A stretch of DNA of 64,000 nt from Calothrix sp. PCC 6303 (lineage in GTDB: Bacteria > Cyanobacteriota > Cyanobacteriia > Cyanobacteriales > Nostocaceae): the NCBI RefSeq assembly GCF_000317435.1, contig NC_019751.1:6448001-6512000 (forward strand), given 5' to 3'. The position numbers and the translations under genes are program-made. This document shows, piece by piece, positions 59,315-64,000 of this stretch; the stretch's first letter is position 1; each line of letters opens with the position of its first letter. The notes beneath the pieces were generated by a model, which worked only from the letters and a program-made list of their open reading frames with translations, was not told where the DNA came from and searched no databases.

Positions 59315-62300
59315 ATGCTAGAAAATCCACTCATTCTATTGGGAATAACGCAAATTCCAGTCACAGATAATATTGTTAGTCCTGAAACTGCATCATTGAT
59401 ATTTTCTGGACCAAAATTCCTAGTAGCATTGTTAGCTGGGATATTGATGGCTTTTGCTTTTCAACTTCTGTTAACAAATTTTTCCCTAGCTGTAGGTATT
59501 TCATCTTTAAGTATTGGTTCAGGTTCAGATGATGACTCTAACGAGGGTTTGGGTGAGACAATCCGTCAAGCTGAATCTAAAATCGGTTTTTGGGCATTGA
59601 TAACTTCCACAATTGCCTTATTCGCTGCTTCTTTTTTAGCAGTCAAACTAAGCCTAATTGAAAGTGCCTTGTTAGGGGGTATCATTGGTGTTGTCATCTG
59701 GTCGAGTTACTTCACTCTAATTGTTTGGCTAGGTTCAAGTGCAGTCGGTTCATTAATTGGCTCTTTTGTCAACACTGTTAGTAGTGGTGTGCAAGGATTA
59801 ATGGGGACAGCGACTACTGCTTTGGGTGCAAATGCAGCGAAACAACAGATGGTTTCAACAGTTGAAGAAATCACCGCAACTGTCCGTCGAGAACTAACTT
59901 CTGGTTTAGACCCCGAAAGTATTAAAAATTCGCTACAGAGTTCAGTTTCTAGTTTAAAATTACCTTCCTTTGATGTTAACGAAATTCGGAATCAATTTGA
60001 TAAGTTGCTCAAGGATGTAGACTTAACATCTGTTGCTGATGGTAATTTACTCAAAAATGTCAATCGGCAAACATTTGTTGATTTAGTTAGTAGTCGTACA
60101 GATTTCTCTCCGGAAGATGTGGATAAAATCGCCGAGCAATTAGAAGCAGCTTGGAAACAGTTTTCTAGTGGTAAAGGCAATCCAACTGAGCAAGTAATCA
60201 GTTTGATCAATCAAGCTAGTCCTGAAGAGTTAAACTCAGAAAAATTAACGAACAAACTACAGGAGTTAGTCGCATCAGGAACTGGAACTAGTAGAGGAAA
60301 TGGGTTTGTAAAACAAGCTATTGATGTTGGCGTTGGTGCTGCTTTACCAGTCGTTTTGAAAAAGATTAATATATCTGATATCGATGTTAATAAAGTTACT
60401 AATCAACTGCAAAAATTGAAAGGTAAAGTTGAAAATCTGGATACAGATGCCATTTCTCAGCAACTGCAACATCTAAAAGAACAAGCTAAAGATCAAGTAG
60501 GCAAAGTTAGTGATTCTGTAAATAGAACCTTATCTGATTCGATAAATAATACAGTTAAAGCAGATATTGAAGAATATATTGCTAACAGCTTACCCTGGCA
60601 TTTAAATAGAATTACAATCGCTGATGAATTTCAAGAACTAATTTTTGATATTGACGCGAATCCAGCAACTGTAAGTAAGCATTTGCAAGAACTAAATCAA
60701 GAATATTTTACCCAGTTACTACAACAACGTGGTGATTTTGATAAAGCTAGAATCGCTGAAATTTCCCAGCAGATGGAAACCATCAGAACGGAGGTTTTAG
60801 CAACTGTACAGCAACAAGTTGATACTAATCAATCTCAAGATTTCCGCACCAAAATTGAGGATTATTTACGCTCAACTGGTAAAAATGAACTTAACCCTGA
60901 AGGAATTAAGCGTGACTTTGGTAAATTGTTGGAAAATCCAGAAGCTGCTTTAGAACAGTTGAATTCTCGCTTTCAAGGGTTCGACCGTGATACCTTGGTG
61001 AAGTTGCTGGAACAGCGTGAAGATATAAGTTCTGAAGAAGCTAACAATATTGTCAGTCAACTTGAGGAGAACCGCGATCGCATTCTCAATCAAGCGCAGG
61101 AATTACAAGAAAAGGCAAAAGCTAAAGCTGCTGAAGTTCGTCAAGGTGTAGAGGACTATTTGCGGAATACGAACCTAGATGAGTTGAATCCAGAGGGAAT
61201 TCAAAGGGACTTTAGCAAATTACTAGAAGATCCCGAAGCTGGATTATCAGCTTTACGTGGAAGACTATCCCAATTTGACCGAGAGACCCTAGTAAAACTA
61301 CTCAGTCAGCGTCAAGACTTGAGCGAAGAACAGGTAAATAAGGTCATTGATAATTTGCTTTCTGTACGGGATAAAGTCCTACAAGCACCACAAGAAATTG
61401 TAGACAAAACCAAGGAACAATACGAAAAAACCACAAGCAGTATAGCGCAATACCTCCGTGATACCAATTTGGATGAACTCAACCCAGAAGGTATTCAACA
61501 GGATCTACAAAAGTTACTAGATGATCCTCAATCTGGAGCATCAGCACTTAAAGATCGTCTTTCCCAAGTCGATAGGGAAACCTTGGTAAAACTCTTAACT
61601 CAAAGGGGAGATTTGAGTGAAGAACAAATCAACCGCAACATCGACAATGTTGAAGCAGCAATTGGCAAAATCGTTAAAGCACCAAGACGTTTAGCAAAAC
61701 GCACAACCGAGAAAGTTCGAGATTTTCAACAAAATCTTGCATCATACCTGCAAAACACCAACAAAGAAGAACTCAACCCCGAAGGAATCAAGCGAGATTT
61801 ACAACTATTGTTGTCTTCTCCCCGTGCTGGAATTAGTTCTTTAACAGAACGTGTGGGTAATTTCGATCGTTCCACAATTGTCGCTTTGTTATCTCAACGG
61901 GAAGATATTTCCGAAGAAGAAGCAAACCGCATTGTCGATCAAATCGAATCAACTCGCAACTCGATTGTGGAACAATTCCAACAGATTCAGCAAAAAATGC
62001 AATCTGTAATTGATGGTAGCTTCGAGCAAGTTCGTAGTTATCTCAACTCCCTGGAACGTCCTGAACTTAACTATGAAGGAATTCAACAGGACTTTAGTAA
62101 ACTATTTGATGACCCAGAAGCAGGGTTTGATGCATTACGCGATCGCTTAGGTGAATTTGACCGTGATACGCTGGTTGCCATCATCAGTTCCCGTCCTGAT
62201 ATTTCCAATGAGCAAGCAGAGCAAATTGTCAACCGTATGGAAGCTGCTCGTGATAGTGTCATCCATCGTGCTGAACGCATCCAGAAAGAAACCCAAAAAC

Positions 62301-62461
62301 GCTTAAAAGCAATTAAAAAACAAGCTAAGGAACAAGCAGCGGAAACCCAAAAAACAGTTGCTGGTGCCGCTTGGTGGTTATTTAATACAGCTTTCGTCTC
62401 TTTGGCAGCTTCTGCTATCGCTGGAGTTATCGCTGTTACAACTCCCAATCCCTTTGGGTGA
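59315..62461 (+). CDS. large membrane-anchored protein with five 98-residue repeats
   Basis: The 1048-residue protein has three transmembrane segments near the N-terminus (about 33-58, 92-113, 118-140), a long soluble region and a final hydrophobic segment (about 1012-1040). From residue 514 to 1003 there are five repeats of exactly 98 residues, marked by ELN(P/Y)EGI at 525, 623, 721, 819 and 917, each followed by a DR-x-TLVxLL-x-QR-x-D-S-x-E box and a charged coiled-coil-like linker. Degenerate repeat-like parts lie at about 220-285 and 418-510. No catalytic motif is seen. It could be an elongated scaffold in the cytoplasm tethered at both ends. Family unknown. Confidence 0.8.
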   Translation: MLENPLILLGITQIPVTDNIVSPETASLIFSGPKFLVALLAGILMAFAFQLLLTNFSLAVGISSLSIGSGSDDDSNEGLGETIRQAESKIGFWALITSTIALFAASFLAVKLSLIESALLGGIIGVVIWSSYFTLIVWLGSSAVGSLIGSFVNTVSSGVQGLMGTATTALGANAAKQQMVSTVEEITATVRRELTSGLDPESIKNSLQSSVSSLKLPSFDVNEIRNQFDKLLKDVDLTSVADGNLLKNVNRQTFVDLVSSRTDFSPEDVDKIAEQLEAAWKQFSSGKGNPTEQVISLINQASPEELNSEKLTNKLQELVASGTGTSRGNGFVKQAIDVGVGAALPVVLKKINISDIDVNKVTNQLQKLKGKVENLDTDAISQQLQHLKEQAKDQVGKVSDSVNRTLSDSINNTVKADIEEYIANSLPWHLNRITIADEFQELIFDIDANPATVSKHLQELNQEYFTQLLQQRGDFDKARIAEISQQMETIRTEVLATVQQQVDTNQSQDFRTKIEDYLRSTGKNELNPEGIKRDFGKLLENPEAALEQLNSRFQGFDRDTLVKLLEQREDISSEEANNIVSQLEENRDRILNQAQELQEKAKAKAAEVRQGVEDYLRNTNLDELNPEGIQRDFSKLLEDPEAGLSALRGRLSQFDRETLVKLLSQRQDLSEEQVNKVIDNLLSVRDKVLQAPQEIVDKTKEQYEKTTSSIAQYLRDTNLDELNPEGIQQDLQKLLDDPQSGASALKDRLSQVDRETLVKLLTQRGDLSEEQINRNIDNVEAAIGKIVKAPRRLAKRTTEKVRDFQQNLASYLQNTNKEELNPEGIKRDLQLLLSSPRAGISSLTERVGNFDRSTIVALLSQREDISEEEANRIVDQIESTRNSIVEQFQQIQQKMQSVIDGSFEQVRSYLNSLERPELNYEGIQQDFSKLFDDPEAGFDALRDRLGEFDRDTLVAIISSRPDISNEQAEQIVNRMEAARDSVIHRAERIQKETQKRLKAIKKQAKEQAAETQKTVAGAAWWLFNTAFVSLAASAIAGVIAVTTPNPFG
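60854..62323 (+). repeat. five coding repeats, 294-bp period
   Basis: Within the large membrane protein gene, five units of exactly 294 bases encode the 98-residue repeat. They have diverged at DNA level but keep length perfectly, so the repeat is a selected structural unit, not a recent slippage product. Confidence 0.85.
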
Positions 62462-62933
62462 CATACTCCTACACTGATGCAAGCATACAGTGTAGGCTTC
62501 TCAGCGACTCTTCTATGAAGACATTGACTGAGCTTTGTTTTAAGTCCACGAGAAGCCCCTCCGCAGACTATACAATTTCTTACCTTGTACCCTACAAATT
62601 TTACTGCCCCGGATGAGTGCTGGCTTATTCGCGCTATGGGACAGCCCAATGGATATTTGTATTAATCAAGATGTGCCTACTTACTTCAATGCTGTGCAAC
62701 GGAGTCGCTTACCAATAGTCGCAATGCTACTGGGCAGAGGCTTATCAGACACCAATACGGGTGAAGTGAACCAAGTTTACTATACCAAATTATGAAATAC
62801 TTTGCTCGTTTCCTCCATGTTCTGTCCCCTGTTCTTCCTGCGGAAGAATTTGTCCACAGAACTGTCGTCATCTCACAAGCCTACGGCACGCTACGCTACG
62901 CAATTCATCTCATCACCTCCCTTGCGGGTAGGC

Positions 62934-63095
62934 TACGGTGTACACACATCTCTGTACAAAATCAAAATCGTCGTAGATCCCCCTAAATCCCCCTTTTTAA
63001 GGGGGACTTTGAGAGGTATTCTGCCCCCTTTTTAAGGGGGTTGGGGGATCGAAAAGCCTGGGAGGCAACTCTAAAAGACTTGTGTGTACACCGTA
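62934..63095. repeat. nested inverted-repeat element
   Basis: Outer arms TACGGTGTACACAC (62934-62947) and GTGTGTACACCGTA (63082-63095) are perfect complements. Between them, bases 62976-63050 run from GATCCCCC to GGGGGATC and contain two further CCCCCTTTTTAAGGGGG-type palindromes. The inner unit is a repeat type common in filamentous cyanobacteria. The nesting suggests one repeat inserted between or within another. Confidence 0.7.
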
Positions 63096-63147
63096 GGCGG
63101 GTAGGTGAGAGGCTTCTTGCTGTTTCAGCTAAAAAACAAGTAATGAG

Positions 63148-63249
63148 TGATATGGCAGTGGACATCTCGGTTAGGACATATTTATCTAAATTTGTCTAAA
63201 AGGGAAGAGGAATATAGATAAATGTCCTAATAAAAATGCCTACAGCTAA
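63148..63249. repeat. dispersed palindromic element, copy B
   Basis: The second copy of the element at 40019-40107. It shares GCAGTGGACATCTCGG, TTAGGACATA, TCTAAAAGGGAA, AATGTCCTAATAAAA and CTACAGCTA in the same order. The central AT-rich loop is about ten bases longer here. The inverted arms TAGGACAT and ATGTCCTA are intact. Confidence 0.85.
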
Positions 63250-63411
63250 TAGGTAATAAGTCTATTTTGTAACAGGGATTTCAGAAGGCACCTTTGCGGG
63301 GTCATGGGACTTCCCAAAGGTGTTACCCCGACACAAAATAGCGTAAAGTAAGTGGAGGCTTTGCTTCCACTTAACTTTGTCAGAGGGCTACTTGCAGGGG
63401 AATTAGACCCC

Positions 63412-64000
63412 CTACACTTTTGTCCGATCCGTTAGGATCTCATATCCGGTTTCGGTTACAAGCACCGTATGCTCAAACTGAGCAGAAAGGGAATTATCTA
63501 CGGTGACGGCTGTCCAGCGATCGGAAAGTGTGCGGGTATGCTTAGAACCTTCATTTAATATTGGTTCAATCGCTAGGGTCATGCCTGCTCTAAGCTTGAC
63601 ATTGGGCATTTCGCGGGTGCGAAAGTTGAATACTGAGGGTTCTTCGTGGAGGTTACGACCAACACCATGTCCGGTAAATTCTTCCACAATACTAAAGCCA
63701 TTTGCCTTTACATGGTCTTCAATTGCCCCGGCTAAATCTAGCAGGTAATTTCCGGCTTTGACCTGTTCTATTCCCTTATATAGGGCTTCTTCGGCAACAC
63801 GAATCAATTTTGCAGCTTCGGGGGTGACTTCACCAACGGCAATGGTAATGCAGGAATCACCATGAAAGCCTTGGAAGAATGCACCAGTATCAACTTTGAG
63901 GACATCTCCAGTACGAATCACTTTTTTATTACTGGGGATACCGTGAACTACTTCATTATTGATACTGGAACAAATGGAGCCTTTAAAACCGTGATAACCT
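63412..64000 (-). CDS. map: type I methionine aminopeptidase, 5' end outside window
   Basis: Methionine aminopeptidase removes the first Met from new proteins using two metal ions. At least 196 residues are visible, starting in mid-protein with [23 protein letters not shown], which holds the substrate His, then metal ligands Asp ([17 protein letters not shown], two Asp), His ([12 protein letters not shown]) and Glu near the end (AIEPIL and FEHTVLVTE). The frame stays open to the window edge, so the N-terminus is missing here. An internal ATG at 63921 is not the start. All five ligands appear present, so the protein should be active. Confidence 0.95.
   Translation of the reverse strand, partial: GYHGFKGSICSSINNEVVHGIPSNKKVIRTGDVLKVDTGAFFQGFHGDSCITIAVGEVTPEAAKLIRVAEEALYKGIEQVKAGNYLLDLAGAIEDHVKANGFSIVEEFTGHGVGRNLHEEPSVFNFRTREMPNVKLRAGMTLAIEPILNEGSKHTRTLSDRWTAVTVDNSLSAQFEHTVLVTETGYEILTDRTKV

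Larger units (their letters stand above)
62462..63411. other. 950-base repeat-rich gap before map
   Basis: No convincing gene is present; short open frames here have no recognisable features. The gap holds an inverted pair of TACGGTGTACACAC (62934-62947) and its complement (63082-63095) around a GATCCCCC-ended palindrome, the second copy of the dispersed palindrome at 63148-63249, and a hairpin TAAGTGGA / TCCACTTA (63349-63373) just after the map stop. Confidence 0.6.

Noticed and set aside
62083-62649. 188-codon minus-strand open frame opposite the repeat protein
   Set aside because: It is antisense to the last 98-residue repeat and the C-terminal membrane segment; Ser/Ala/Cys-rich shadow.
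62976-63050. CRISPR-like interpretation of the CCCCCTTTTTAAGGGGG repeats
   Set aside because: There are only two units, they are palindromic with no unique spacers of regular length, and there are no cas genes.
62613-63165. Several 60-77-codon open frames in the repeat-rich gap before map
   Set aside because: They cross palindromic repeats on both strands, and none has a protein-family look.

Overview
The window is a stretch of chromosome from a cyanobacterium, probably a filamentous Nostocales-type species. The evidence is: the HIP1 octamer GCGATCGC recurs across the whole window (for example 324-331, 7190, 8570, 12980, 19888, 61077); there is an ndhN subunit of the cyanobacterial/plastid NDH-1 complex; there is the sulfolipid pair sqdB/sqdX; the large ribosomal-protein cluster has the cyanobacterial gene order; the cyclase resembles CyaB1 of Anabaena; and heptameric short tandem repeats of the kind described from heterocyst-forming cyanobacteria sit in operon gaps.

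Region 1 (1-18,610). After the 3' end of a PIN-domain toxin gene comes one long minus-strand cluster. In transcription order it reads rplC, rplD, rplW, rplB, rpsS, rplV, rpsC, rplP, rpmC, rpsQ, rplN, rplX, rplE, rpsH, rplF, rplR, rpsE, rplO, secY, adk, infA, rpmJ, rpsM, rpsK, rpoA, rplQ, truA, rplM, rpsI, rpmE, prfA. It supplies ribosome parts, RNA polymerase alpha, the Sec channel, IF1, RF1, a tRNA pseudouridine synthase and adenylate kinase. rpsJ, rpsN and rpmD are missing from the positions they hold in E. coli. The leader before rplC holds overlapping inverted repeats that could form alternative hairpins.

Region 2 (18,611-34,546). This accessory region mostly encodes envelope and secreted proteins: ndhN, a barrel-plus-beta-helix surface protein, a DUF3172 protein, a LuxR-type response regulator with its histidine kinase, two small secreted proteins divergent from that kinase, a fatty acid hydroxylase/sterol desaturase-family membrane enzyme, an AMIN-domain protein with a repetitive Pro/Asn tail, a large two-partner-secretion exoprotein, a Uma2-family protein and an exported pentapeptide-repeat protein.

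Region 3 (34,547-43,508). An orphan cytosine-5 DNA methyltransferase overlaps the end of a minus-strand outer-membrane block: purC, the Omp85/BamA barrel-assembly protein, lpxC, fabZ, lpxA, lpxB. This block makes the early lipid A intermediates and inserts outer-membrane proteins.

Region 4 (43,509-58,897). It holds a small conserved protein, a GAF-GAF-PAS adenylate cyclase, sqdX and sqdB, a lipoprotein, endonuclease V, two FHA-domain genes in tandem (one with a zinc ribbon, one fused to a flavoprotein oxidoreductase), a GXWXG/DUF4334 protein, an SGNH hydrolase, a small membrane protein and a TonB-dependent receptor.

Region 5 (58,898-64,000). A structured intergenic segment ends in a strong terminator. 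It precedes a 1048-residue membrane-anchored protein with five repeats of exactly 98 residues each. A repeat-rich gap and the truncated methionine aminopeptidase gene close the window.

The least explained items are the 98-residue repeat protein and its structured upstream region, the tandem FHA genes, the rplC leader, and several dispersed palindromes, including one of about 90-100 bp present twice. No rRNA, tRNA, CRISPR array or intact insertion sequence was recognised.
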